Source: Dastarcus helophoroides (lineage: Eukaryota > Arthropoda > Insecta > Coleoptera > Bothrideridae). From it: a stretch of DNA of 64,000 nucleotides. The stretch spans positions 1,178,001-1,242,000 of the forward strand of contig CM053329.1 of assembly GCA_028583605.1 (NCBI GenBank), read 5' to 3'. The notes under the pieces were generated by a model. That model was given only the letters and a program-made list of their open reading frames with translations, was not told the origin of the DNA and searched no databases. Made by a program: the position numbers and the translations under genes. This document shows, one piece after another, positions 20,901-29,500 of the stretch. Numbering within the stretch: the stretch's first letter is position 1; every line of letters begins with the position of its first letter.

Positions 20901-23887
20901 GAACCGATAACGCTCAACAATATTATTTCCTTTTGTATTTTTCATTTTTTGACAAAAATTGAGAAGGTATGAATTAAAAAACAAAAACCTCTGAACAAAA
21001 TATTTAAATTCTAACTAATGTAACATTTTTTTAAAAACATTTTAACCCTCACTTCAAAGAATTAGGTTAGATACTACATAAAATACAATTTTAAAATTGA
21101 AATAATTCAAGATACAAGTAAGAATAGATAAATTAAAGAATTAAAAATATAATTATACAAGAAATCTAAAAAGTATATAAAAATGTAATAAACAATCTTT
21201 GCATTCAATATTGATGTTTCGTTCCTATCTGAATTTATCAGTAACGCATATCAACATGGAAAGTAAAAAGCAAAAATGGAATTGTACAATAAAAAAATTG
21301 AAGAATAGATTCGAGTTTGGTTTGGCACTTTTGAAAAAAGCTCAAATTTTAAGAAAAAGTGACAACTCAAAATAAAAATTAAATTTACCGAAAAAATTTT
21401 TTCCAAAATTTTTATTTTGTCCGATAGTCTTGAAATTTCGCCTTTTCTAGAAGTTTCTGAACAAAAAGTGAGGTATTGGACATTTTAACAAAATTTTAAG
21501 TTTGATATTCAGGTTTTAAACATTTTTTTGACAATTTTTAGTACGGATTTCAAAATGCGGGATGTCGATATTTTTTTATTTCAAAATTATAGTTAAATTT
21601 TCGAGAGTAGAAATTTAAAATTTCGGAAAAATTAATTTTATTAAAAATAAATATCTTTCAACGTTTCGCGTTTACACTTGATATGTGGGATTTCTTCTCG
21701 AATCTTCGACTTTGGATTGAAATTTTTGAAAATTCTAAGGCTTCGAGTGAAATCTCAAGTTTGAATAAGAGAAAATGCGAACAGGGCTAAAATTTGAGAA
21801 TAATCTTGAAATTTTAATGATCTTATTATTATTGAAATTGCGCATTTTTTGAAATGTTGAATTTATTATCTTCTGAGATTTGTAATTTTTTCTTTTAAAT
21901 TTTGACTTCAGCTCGAAATCTAGACTATTTTTATGGAAATTTTCGTTTAATATTTAAAAATTACAATCTTAATCTGATTTATTGCGGCACGAATTTGCAA
22001 TGGCATCACAGACTCTCGTGTTCTCCAACCGAATCAATATTAATTGATTATAGAAAGAGAGGCATTACATTGCAGATGTATTCAACCATCTGAATGTATC
22101 ATGGACTAGTGTTTCTATTAATATTTGAATGCGGAATTAAGTAGAGAAAATGCAGGGAGTAGTGAAGGTTTGTCTGAAGATATCGCTATTAAATTTTGCA
22201 CTAATTTAATCAGCGTAATATAATTTGAATTTGGCAAACGTCAGAGAATATCTGTCTCTAAGGTTTGGCATCTGTTGTCATTTTGTTTTTATAGTATTTT
22301 GTGTTTTCTCGGGACATTTATTAAGGTTTATCATTAAAAAAAAGTTGTTTGAAAAATAAACCTGAAATTCTACGGTATTCTATTAGTTATTATCTATTTA
22401 CCGCACATAATTTTAAAAGATTTTTTTGAAGTCGATAGTAAATATTTCGGTTCGATTTTATATTTACTTTCTGTAGCGCAGTATAGAAGTTGTTTTTAGT
22501 GTGAATAATTTAACTCAGATTTTGAATCTGACTTTCATACGAATATTACTTGTGACGTAATAGTAATATTAGTGCGAAACAATAGTAATTGACAAAATCA
22601 ATCTTCTCTTCGAAATTTGGTTTTAATTTTTCTCTTATGTGGATTGTTTTCTCAAAATTTCGTTTTCTTAAACTCGAAAAAATATTTTTATTGGAAGTTA
22701 CGAGTAATTTCTCTTGATTTCAACTTTTTTCCTAAAGTTTTCAGTTTAAACTTGAATATTATACTTTAAATTGAAATTATTTGTGCTGAACAACTTGATA
22801 TTATGCTTTTATTATCTAACGAGCTGATTGCATATTTTTGTTTTTCTCTAGAAATATTATTAGATACGCTTTATTGGTTTTTTGTTGCGTTAGATGTACT
22901 TTGTTGCTATATTATGAAATTTTTATATTTTTAACGTTCAGATATAAGAACTATTATGTTTTTACTTGTATGAATTTGTACACTTATCCTTTTAGTATTT
23001 TAACAGCTTGGTACTTTTTGTTCGTAATTTTTTTTATTTTACACTTTCTTTTTATATAGGAGAAACCGATTGGAAATTGATTGCAATAAATATCAATGAC
23101 CCATTGGCTGATCAAGTTAATGACGTTGCTGATGTTGAGAAACATTTCCCAGGTTTGCTTAAAGCTTCAGTTGAATGGTTTAAAATTTATAAAATTCCTG
23201 ATGGAAAGCCCGAAAATCAATTTGCATTTAACGGTGAAGCAAAGCCGGCAGCCTTTGCTTTAAAAATTGTTGATGAGGTAATCCAATTTTGAATATGAAT
23301 GTTCCAAATTTTGTTTTGGTTTTTTTAGGTTCATAAATTTTGGAAAGCTTTGGCAAATAAAGAGGTTGATGCCAAGGGCATATCATGGTTAGTACCTACG
23401 TTTATTATCAATTGTTGATAAGTACAAACTTAGTAAACATGATAATCTTTTATCTCAAGTACTTCCTTTTGATAAAAAACGATTTATTTATCTACCGCAT
23501 TAGTCTAATTGTTTATTGTTTTTTTTTTCCAAAATATTTCCAGTGTTACCACAACAATTGACGGAAGTCCTTTCAAGATTTGTGTGACTGAAGCCAATGA
23601 GATAATCAACAAGACTCAACCTTGTGCAGCAGCTCAAGAAATTGATCCAATTGGTAAGTTCTCTCATATAATTTACTATCATTTATAATATATTTTTCAG
23701 TTGACAAAGTATATTTTGTTGACACATTACCTAAGGCTAGACTCTAGATTTTCTTTCAATTAAGCTTCTTCTATGTCAGTAGTCGTTTGGTTAGTTTAAA
23801 TTGCTTTAATGTTTAACATTTATAAGTAAGATAATTAATTTGTGTTTACTTTCAGTTGATAAATGGCACTATGTACATTTGAAGTAG
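11930..23887 (+). CDS. Nurf-38: inorganic pyrophosphatase, seven coding exons
   Basis: Soluble family I pyrophosphatase, which hydrolyses PPi to two phosphates in cytosol and nucleus; in Drosophila the orthologue Nurf-38 is also a subunit of the NURF chromatin remodeller. Exons 11930-11990, 12104-12219, 12271-12541, 23060-23277, 23329-23387, 23544-23653 and 23856-23887 join in frame to 867 nt (288 residues plus stop), all with GT…AG introns. The protein begins [20 protein letters not shown]. The metal-binding signature GDNDPIDV gives Asp116, Asp118 and Asp121, and IDEGETDW gives Asp148 and Asp153, equivalent to yeast Asp115/117/120/147/152. Further conserved blocks are [14 protein letters not shown] [44 protein letters not shown] and [20 protein letters not shown]. 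It ends [10 protein letters not shown]. Length is normal. Symbol by orthology; identity is near certain. Confidence 0.97.
12104..12219 (+). CDS. Nurf-38: pyrophosphatase exon 2
   Basis: 116 bases after acceptor TTTTTCAAG; encodes [15 protein letters not shown] and [13 protein letters not shown], ends in phase 0 before GTACAT. Confidence 0.93.
12271..12541 (+). CDS. Nurf-38: pyrophosphatase exon 3 (active-site exon)
   Basis: 271 bases after acceptor TTCTACGCAG. Contains the catalytic signature [15 protein letters not shown] and ends in the Gly codon of IDEG, donor GTGAGT at 12542. The downstream intron is 10,518 bp. Confidence 0.95.
12542..13578. other. intron 3, left part: low-complexity sequence
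   Basis: No gene. 12542-12880 is anonymous AT-rich DNA. From 12880 to 13578 it is the TTTTGAAAATTTTGAC type of low-complexity repeat, which resumes at 15564 beyond the piggyBac insertion. Confidence 0.6.
13579..15563. mobile_element. piggyBac-family transposon with TTAA target duplication
   Basis: TTAA at 13579-13582 and 15560-15563 flank a 1977-bp element. Inverted ends: CAGCTAAACGTACCGAGACC at 13583 and, reading inward from the right, CACTAAACGTACCGTGACC from 15559. The flanking low-complexity DNA is continuous across the insertion, so both ends are real. The transposase lies on the minus strand but carries an internal deletion. CCGGTCATTTGAC-like repeats appear just inside the right end and near 15345-15365. 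Confidence 0.92.
13786..15138 (-). pseudogene. piggyBac transposase, internally deleted
   Basis: Starts at ATG 15138 ([13 protein letters not shown]), followed by an acidic, Ser-rich N-terminal region (residues ~20-85), then [20 protein letters not shown] and an in-frame stop at 14641. Beyond it [20 protein letters not shown] joins directly to [19 protein letters not shown]. About 170 residues expected between these blocks are missing, including the regions of the first two catalytic Asp of the family (D268 and D346 in T. ni numbering). Later blocks are [20 protein letters not shown], then after a frameshift [17 protein letters not shown], whose GVD holds the third catalytic Asp, and a Cys-rich C-terminus [20 protein letters not shown]. 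An inactive copy. Confidence 0.9.
15564..17533. other. intron 3, middle: low-complexity and anonymous DNA
   Basis: 15564-16090 continues the TTTTGAAAATTTC low-complexity type. 16091-17533 is AT-rich DNA in which I see no gene, repeat end or RNA. Confidence 0.5.
17534..19534. mobile_element. 2.0-kb foldback (long inverted repeat) element
   Basis: The ends are ATACCGGGTTTT at 17534 and …CCCGGTAT at 19534. The left arm 17534-18060 matches the inverse of 18745-19534: for example GTTGGGAGGTTACCTTTATA at 17564 against TATAAAGGTAACCTCCCAAC at 19495, and GTTATTTTGACTCTTTGTAT at 17849 against its complement near 19202. The arms are about 520 bp and imperfect, the right one lengthened by a 266-bp insertion at 18871. 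The ~680-bp middle has no convincing coding region. Probably a non-autonomous DNA transposon. Confidence 0.85.
18871..19136. mobile_element. 266-bp insertion in the foldback arm, possible solo LTR
   Basis: The left arm shows the uninterrupted sequence, while the right arm carries 266 extra bases flanked by ATAGT at 18866-18870 and 19137-19141, a perfect 5-bp target duplication. The insert begins TATTCGGGATCACTATCAGG and ends GATAGCTAACA. Five-bp duplications are usual for LTR elements, but the start is not TG, so the class is unsure. Confidence 0.6.
19535..20575. other. anonymous intronic DNA
   Basis: No gene or repeat boundary seen. A somewhat GC-richer patch at 20270-20400 (GGAAGACTCTTCCAGGAAGA) is unexplained. 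Confidence 0.4.
20580..20919 (+). mobile_element. solo LTR of an LTR retrotransposon
   Basis: 340 bp with LTR-like ends TGTAACAAAATG…GCTCAACA, flanked by ATAT at 20576-20579 and 20920-20923 (4-bp duplication). Much richer in G+C than the intron around it. It contains CCGGTCGGCTTTCCCTCAGT, repeated TTAGT units, and AATAAA at about 20862, as expected for an LTR R region. No internal retroelement sequence adjoins it, so it is a solo LTR in pyrophosphatase intron 3. The short AT-rich duplication could be chance, but ends, size and signal agree. Confidence 0.7.
20924..23059. other. intron 3, right part
   Basis: No gene seen. 21300-21910 and 22600-22760 are low-complexity GAAATTTCGA-type sequence. 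The remainder is anonymous AT-rich DNA ending in the pyrimidine-rich acceptor of exon 4. Confidence 0.45.
23060..23277 (+). CDS. Nurf-38: pyrophosphatase exon 4
   Basis: 218 bases after acceptor TTTTTATATAG. Encodes [20 protein letters not shown] and [20 protein letters not shown]; ends VDE before GTAATC. Confidence 0.95.
23329..23387 (+). CDS. Nurf-38: pyrophosphatase exon 5
   Basis: 59 bases after acceptor TTTTTTTAG, encoding [19 protein letters not shown] and two bases of a Cys codon; donor GTTAGT. Confidence 0.93.
23544..23653 (+). CDS. Nurf-38: pyrophosphatase exon 6
   Basis: 110 bases after acceptor ATATTTCCAG, encoding [19 protein letters not shown] and ending DPI plus one base; donor GTAAGT at 23654. 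This donor can join either of two downstream terminal exons. Confidence 0.92.
23701..23747 (+). CDS. candidate alternative terminal exon of pyrophosphatase
   Basis: After TATATTTTTCAG (acceptor at 23699-23700) an open segment in the right phase encodes [15 protein letters not shown] and a TAG stop at 23745-23747. The start VDK.Y.V resembles the final exon [10 protein letters not shown] 155 bp downstream, so this looks like a duplicated last exon. Its use would give a 293-residue isoform. The intron would be only 47 bp, short even for insects. It may instead be a decayed duplicate that is never spliced in. No polyadenylation signal of its own is obvious before exon 7. Confidence 0.45.
23856..23887 (+). 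CDS. Nurf-38: pyrophosphatase exon 7 (terminal)
   Basis: 32 bases after acceptor TTTACTTTCAG, encoding [10 protein letters not shown] and stop TAG at 23885-23887. VDKW near the C-terminus is typical of the family, so this is the constitutive last exon. Confidence 0.93.
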
Positions 23888-23949
23888 AATTAAAGAACAC
23901 CGCCTGGGGAAATGATGCATTTATTTAATAGAATAATTTGATGGTTTAA

Positions 23950-23955
23950 AATAAA
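23950..23955 (+). terminator. polyadenylation signal of the pyrophosphatase gene
   Basis: AATAAA lies 63 bp after the stop codon in an AT-rich 3' region, the first such signal after exon 7. Confidence 0.6.
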
Positions 23956-24144
23956 CTTTCTAAGAAAATTTGTTTATTATTTACACATCATCCTTAATTG
24001 TGAAACATCTGAAGAAAACTACTAATTATCTTCAAAATAACATGTTTCGGTATTCACATGAAAATAAGCTAGATCTCTCGATCAAAAAACTATCAGATTT
24101 CAAACAAGTATATTCTAAATAATGCAATTCATAATCAACTGACA

Positions 24145-24405
24145 ATGAGTGTTGTTATCCGATTCCCTGTTTTCCATTTATTTATTTCATGTGGTATTTT
24201 TTCATTTATTGTTATCCTTTTTTGCATTCAAATGTCTATATTTCAATATCAAATAAAGAAATTACTGTGTGAGAAAAGATCAAAGCAAAAGTTGGAAAAC
24301 CTATTCATCATTAGTAAAACTTTATTGCACCAGACCAAATTCTCACCTTGCATAGTAAACGATGACTTGGATAAAGAGAAATTAACGACAGCTCTAGAGG
24401 ACTAA
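24145..24405 (+). CDS. possible small membrane protein, 86 aa
   Basis: An open frame from ATG 24145 to TAA-type stop at 24403-24405 (GAGGAC then TAA). Residues ~5-32 (FPVFHLFISCGIFSFIVILF onward) form one strongly hydrophobic segment, followed by a basic region KKLLCEKRSKQKLEN and an acidic C-terminus DDLDKEKLTTALED, i.e. the layout of a single-pass membrane protein with a cytosolic tail. An AATAAA lies about 65 bp downstream (TTAATAAACTC, 24470). It sits on the same strand as pyrophosphatase, 258 bp after its stop, so it could be a neighbouring small gene or a chance frame in the 3' flank. I do not recognise the family. Confidence 0.4.
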   Translation: MSVVIRFPVFHLFISCGIFSFIVILFCIQMSIFQYQIKKLLCEKRSKQKLENLFIISKTLLHQTKFSPCIVNDDLDKEKLTTALED

Positions 24406-24489
24406 TGTCCATGAAAACAGGAAAATATTTATGTTTGTGCACACAAGACAAATTATTTGTATTAAAAAAATTAATAAACTCAAAAAGGA

Positions 24490-24925
24490 GTCATGCAAAT
24501 AGAACACAACCTGGACTACAACCCTCTAGGCATGTATACTGAATCATAGGTAGCTGGACTACCAACAGTTGAAACACAAACATCCAGCGAAGCGGTTGCT
24601 CTTTAGGAAGGTCCCAGAAGACGAGGATTCTAATGCACAGACTAGTAGGTTTGAACATTTATTAGATTCGAAGTTAGGAAACTAAAGACCGGCTTCGATC
24701 TTGTTAGATCTCGTCAGTTTGATATATCCAAATCTAATGCCAATGTTCAAACCTATTGGTCTGTGCATTAGAATCCTTGACTTCTGGGACCTTACTAGAG
24801 AGCAATCGCTTCGCTAGGTGTTTGTGTTTCAACTGTTAGTAGGTCATCTACTTATGATTCACTATACACGCCTAGAGGGCTGCATAACTGTAGCTCAGGT
24901 TGCATTTTATTTGCATGCGTCATTT
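24490..24925. mobile_element. 436-bp hairpin MITE
   Basis: One long imperfect palindrome: CATGCAAATAGAACACAACC at 24494 pairs with GGTTGCATTTTATTTGCATG at 24898, CCCTCTAGGCATGTATACTG with CACTATACACGCCTAGAGGG, and CTAATGCACAGACTAGTAGG with its complement near 24759. Arms are about 190 bp around a ~55-bp centre. No coding capacity. A non-autonomous foldback or MITE. Confidence 0.85.
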
Positions 24926-26644
24926 GTTGGCGTTGGCTATAGATTCACTATGAACATTTGTTACCATTCAACATGGGGATGAAAGTAATAGGAGTGGGGG
25001 CAAAACAAACCGAAATATGTTGCCATCCTCTAATGTCAAACTTTCCGCCAGGAGTTTCTCCTGCAGTGTTGTCTTCACATAATAGTCAAAGTGAATGGTT
25101 ATATTATAAATTGAAAGTAATGTGCAAAACGAGAAACAAATAGTTTACGTAAGCTTCGTCATAAATGAATATTGGAAATCTCGTCCGTCATCTGTCGGCT
25201 GTCATGTCAATGATATATTTGTGGAAGGGGGTGGGGAAGAAGTAACACGAATAAATCCGAAACAGCGGCAATATCACCATCCACTTGTTTCAAATTGTCT
25301 GCTGGCAATTTTTGATTGTAATGTTGTAGGCACGCATTATTGGGAAATGTTATTATAATTCTGTAATGTGAAAATGAGATTCATATAGATTGGGCAGCCA
25401 TACACGAATGAATCTGATCTGCAGATTTAATCCGTAAAGACATATCTGCGCACTTGGCTAGTTACATACCAAATATGATGCTTTTCACTAACGTACATAT
25501 CTGTACACATATTATAACCTCCAATTAAATCCGTCAGTCAAAAACTTCACGTTAGTCGGCTAATAATCGTCACATTTGTACGAATTGAACTCGGCTCGCG
25601 ATATGTTTGCATGTACCCGAGATTTAGCTGCTCTTATCTGGCATTTTTGAGTGAAAGATGTCAAAATGAGAACGAATCAAAATCTTTAACAACCACTAAC
25701 ATATTTAGTTTGTGCAAGATAAAATCTGCCGATTAGTCTGTGGCTCGGCCCTGTCCAATAACGCAAAGTTTATTCCGGTGATTTGATACGTGCCATATCC
25801 AATTCGTCGAGTAATCCATTGATGTATGGCCCGCTATTAGGTTGGAAGTCATTTGAACGATTTAAAGAAGGAAATTATGACCATGTATGGTTATGGCGTG
25901 TGTTGCTGATGTATTTATCCAGATGCAATCTATGTACGTATTAGTTTTTCAATAAATACAGTTTGATAGATAATTTTAAAAAGTCTAATGGTGAGTTTTG
26001 TAATTATTCTTTTCAATTTTGCCATGATTCTACTTTTAGTTGAACCAAATTTATTAAAGAAAACATTAAGCTTGTTTGTAAATTGGTTCTTAAAAAAATT
26101 CAAGTAAAACACTAAGGGCATTTTAAATAAATTCGCATTAAGTGTTTATTTTCTTGTGTCGAAATTTCGAATTTGGTTCTTGTTCTCTTTGTTTATTTTT
26201 TTTTCATGTTTTACTCTTGGGAGTTTTACGGTACACAAGAAAGAATTAGTTCTAGTTGTCATTAGTTTATAGAAACTTTATTACATTTAGTCTTACTGCG
26301 CATAGCATGTTGTAATTCATATTCCAATATTCCGTTTATTTTGTAAGTTATATTTTAATTAATACATATTGTTGAATTTTTTACAATGTTTTTTCAATCT
26401 TGAACCAATAAAACATCTGTCTATTATATATTTCGTATTATTCCTTTTCACGTTAGCCAAGAAAATTTACGTTTTATTTTTGCATTTTGAAATGTAATTA
26501 AACAATACGTTGTAACATTTTCATTATGCAAAAATAAAACATCAAATTTTTCTAGTTACTATGGAAAATGTAGCAATTTCAGTCAAAATTTAAATTTGAA
26601 AATGGAGCGTTGCTCTCTCTTTTAATGTATAACCTGTCCTTAAT
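24926..26644. other. anonymous intergenic DNA
   Basis: No gene is supported. Short frames exist at 24958-25143 and 25122-25358 but show no domain, no codon pattern and no splice context that would set them apart from chance. Confidence 0.4.
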
Positions 26645-26839
26645 ATACAGGATGTCCCGTATCGTTATGTTCAAATTTTGGGAGCATAAACTAGACTTAA
26701 TTTTAACACTAAAAAACCCAAAAGTTGTAAGTCGATCTTCTTTTGTTTAAAAGTTACAGTCCTATGAAATTTAATCAAAATAAAGTAGGTAAAAAAAAAT
26801 TATTCAAATATTAATCCAATTTTCTATTTAAAAATTATA

Positions 26840-28210
26840 ATTGAATTAAGTTTTCGAAATGTCGTCCTTCTTGCTGAATGCAGGCTTCTACGCATAATCC
26901 AGTGGACAAAGTGGCACTTTTTATTTAAAGCCTATTTATCCGAATTTGTTGGGTAGCTTGCTGAATACGTCCAATTTCTTCTTCTCTCGAAAGCTTTGTC
27001 GCGAATCCCATGAATGTTCCGATTATTTGAATTTGAATAATCTTCTGTTGGCAACACTGCAGGTGGAGCATAGAGAAAGTCTGCTGCTAAGGTAGGGGAA
27101 TACCCGGAGCAAATAAATAAAGAAGTAATAAAAAATCCCTAGAGAACAAAGAAAAAAAAGAAATAATGCGTAAGTATTAGACGTGCATGTGTGTAGATAA
27201 AGGGTGTGGTCCTTTTGGACAGTAACCTCATTAAGAAGTATTGTTGGTAAGTTTTTGATATGTCTAAGCTTGTAATTATGAGAGAGTGTAAGGGTTGATG
27301 AAAAATAGTAAAAAAAAAGATGAGATGAAAATAGCTGTGCGGTCAGGGGTGGCTGTAAGGGGAGGTTGGAGGCCACTAATAAGAGTGTTTTCCCAGTTTT
27401 AAGGTAAAAGATGTTTGTGTAGAGATATGAGAGAAAGGAGGTACTTTAGATATAACTTGAGAGAGTGTTTACCCTTTAATTAGCTTCAGGAGGTGTTTAG
27501 CTCAGAATCAAATTTAGAAGGTGTTAACGCTATAAGTAGTATCAGAGGATACTATGGCATAATCATCTGTAGAGTAGCATCAGAGAATGCTTGCCGTATA
27601 ATCAGCTTTAGAGGGCATTGGCCCTATAATCAGTATCAGAGTACAATTATGGCATGATCAACTTTAGGGGGTGTTTCCCTTATGACCATAGTGTTAACCC
27701 TATAATTAGTATCAGAGGACATTTATGGCATGATCAACCTTAGAGGGTGTTTCCCTTATGATAATCAGAAAGTGTTTATATTAGATCAACAAGAGGGTTT
27801 TCACCCTAATAATAATGATATTAGTAGAAATTTACTTTATCCATAATACAAGAGAGTGTTCACGCTATTTACTGTTACGAACTTATTTATGTAATGTATG
27901 TACAGTTTCAGTTTGTTAATAATTAGGTGAATCCAAGGCAATCCATTTCGCATACTGTATTTGTAACCTACAATATTCGCGACAACCTTATTGTAAACTA
28001 AATTTTTCATATATCCCCAGAAACCAAAGTCTAGAGGGTTATAGTCAGGGGATCTATGTGGCCATGCCCCCCCTTCAATCCATTGTGGATAATTGTTACT
28101 GAGAGTTTCCAACATGTATTCCAAAATGCGTTGGTGTGCCGTCCATTTGAAACCACATATCCCTTCTCAATAGAGTGCAGCTTCTTCTAAACGAGGTGGT
28201 AATTGATCAA
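26840..28210 (-). pseudogene. mariner-like transposase fragments (DD34D type)
   Basis: Minus strand, after a frameshift: MWFQMDGTPTHF near 28150 contains the second catalytic Asp, followed by MLETLSNNYPQWIEGGAWPH and RSPDYNPLDFGFWGYMKNLV near 28020-28060, whose PLD…WG block carries the third Asp. The C-terminal end is found near 26850-27000 as FERRRNWTYSA-like remnant and GLCVEACIQQEGRHFENLI followed by a stop. The DD34D spacing and FGFWGY block suit mariner-type elements of insects. The first Asp and the DNA-binding domain are missing. Confidence 0.75.
27480..27830. repeat. diverged tandem repeat inside the mariner relic
   Basis: Repeats of TTAGAGGGTGTTTCCCTTAT-like units alternate with ATCAGAGGACATTTATGGCA. 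The clearest full unit is 76 bp (27656 and 27732, both GATCAAC.TTAG.GGGTGTTT). Shorter, more diverged units precede it. Each unit is weakly self-complementary (AGGGTG…CCCT). Confidence 0.65.
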
Positions 28211-28220
28211 TAATTGTCAA

Positions 28221-28527
28221 TGGCGGCTGGTGACTTTTTGGCAGGGAGTGCGCAGATGCAAAAATATCAGTAGTTAAGAGTTTAGCTGACTCCAGTGCCA
28301 TAGCAAGGTATTAAATTTAAGAGAAACAAAAGTAATACAAAAGGTGTGATATTTAATAGTATTTTTACGAATTAAATTTAATTAACATCTTATAACCTCC
28401 AAAATATTTTTGGGTTATCATCTCTAAATTATTTTCATCGAGTACTTTATCGACATTTCTGAGCCCCTTTAAAGTACTCTGTACGGTTGCAAGTCGTTAC
28501 GGCTCTAGGTTACTTAATTAATTAAAA
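28221..28527. mobile_element. left end of a ZMYM1-like hAT, second copy
   Basis: Begins TGGCGGCTGGTGACTTTTTG and is closely similar to 5266-5570 for about 300 bp (for example AATTTAAGAGAAACAAAA and CGACATTTCTGAGCCCCTTT occur in both). It breaks off at about 28527 against the Tc1-like relic. Only this end is present; no transposase follows. Confidence 0.85.
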
Positions 28528-28529
28528 GT

Positions 28530-29500
28530 ACGTTAAAGAGCTTACAGCACAACTACCTATTACATGGTCCAATCCACATTGCTTTCCAGAATAGCCTAGC
28601 ACCCTTTGGGCATACTTTCTACCAGCTTTGCAGCATATCCTAGGAGTAATAAGCGCCATATCTCTGATTTTTCGTGAAAGCTGCTTGAGGATGAAAACAG
28701 ATGTTCCTGCAAGCTTCCTTATTGCAGTGTTCCAAATAATTTTCATTGACTTTGCATCAAGAGACTGTGAAAACTACTCTGAAGTTGCGATGCCAGTTTC
28801 CGCTCTCCATGAGGTACAGAGGCGACTTCGATGTTTTGGATCATTGTCCTCCCCTTTAGTCTTCGCTTCTGACACCAAACTTCTGAACAGGCTTCAAAAA
28901 ACCCGTTTATAAATAATGACGATTTTCTGAGATCCAAGTTTTGCATAAAGATTTCTAAACATCTAATACCGTGCTCAGAGTAACATCCCCAAACATGAAG
29001 TTTTACTGGGTGTTTGATGGTTCACTGAAGCAATCGCTCACCAACATACCTTATGGAAGCGTATGCCCAGAACGATGTTTTGTCAGAAAAAATTACATTG
29101 GACCAATCGCAGTCGAGATTCTCGACAGCCCAAACCTTAAATTTTTTCCTGTAGGTCTTCGAAAGCAACGAGTTTTGCCTCGTGCTTCAATATTGTATGC
29201 TTTTCTCAGCCAAATGCTGACGTCAATTCCTCGCTTGGCTTTGGTTAGAAGTAATTGTAAAGGAGGTTTGCGCTTAAACAGCTATAAGATAACTTTATCC
29301 TGCTATTTTATTGTCACTTCCGATTTGCCTCTATCGGGAAGATCTTCGTTGGCTTTATAGAATTCAACCCACCTCTTCACGAATGTCTTTGACTTTTTTA
29401 AATATTTAGCAGCCATAGTAAGACATGCGTGGACCTTTTGGTTGACAGTTCCAACGATAGTAAAATAATTTAGTATCCGCGACGTGGCAAACGAATGCAC
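28530..29500 (-). pseudogene. Tc1-like transposase, degraded
   Basis: Minus strand from 29500: HTH block MAAKYLKKSKTFVKRWVEFY and DLPDRGKSE; LLLTKAKRGIDVSIWLRKAY near 29220; then FKVWAVENLDCDWSNVIFSD followed by KTSFWAY near 29080 (first catalytic Asp in FSDK, usually FSDE), KHPVKLHVWGCYSEHGI near 28990, GEDNDPKHRSRLCTSW near 28830 (second Asp), and SLDAKSMKIIWN near 28740, where the conserved catalytic Glu of the usual PIENVW-type motif reads KIIW. The C-terminal LAGTSVFILKQLSRKI block is open. The loss of the third acidic residue and several frameshifts show it is dead. Confidence 0.85.

Larger units (their letters stand above)
26645..28220 (-). mobile_element. mariner-like element, C-terminal half, disrupted
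   Basis: The left end TACAGGATGTCCCGTATCGT at 26647 is the kind of terminus seen on mariner-type elements. Transposase fragments on the minus strand lie at 27880-28210 and 26840-27010, separated by about 850 bp of inserted or diverged DNA that includes a tandem repeat. The N-terminal half is lost at the junction with the hAT fragment at 28221. Confidence 0.7.

Noticed and set aside
28971..29360. 129-codon + frame
   Set aside because: Shadow of the minus-strand Tc1-like transposase.
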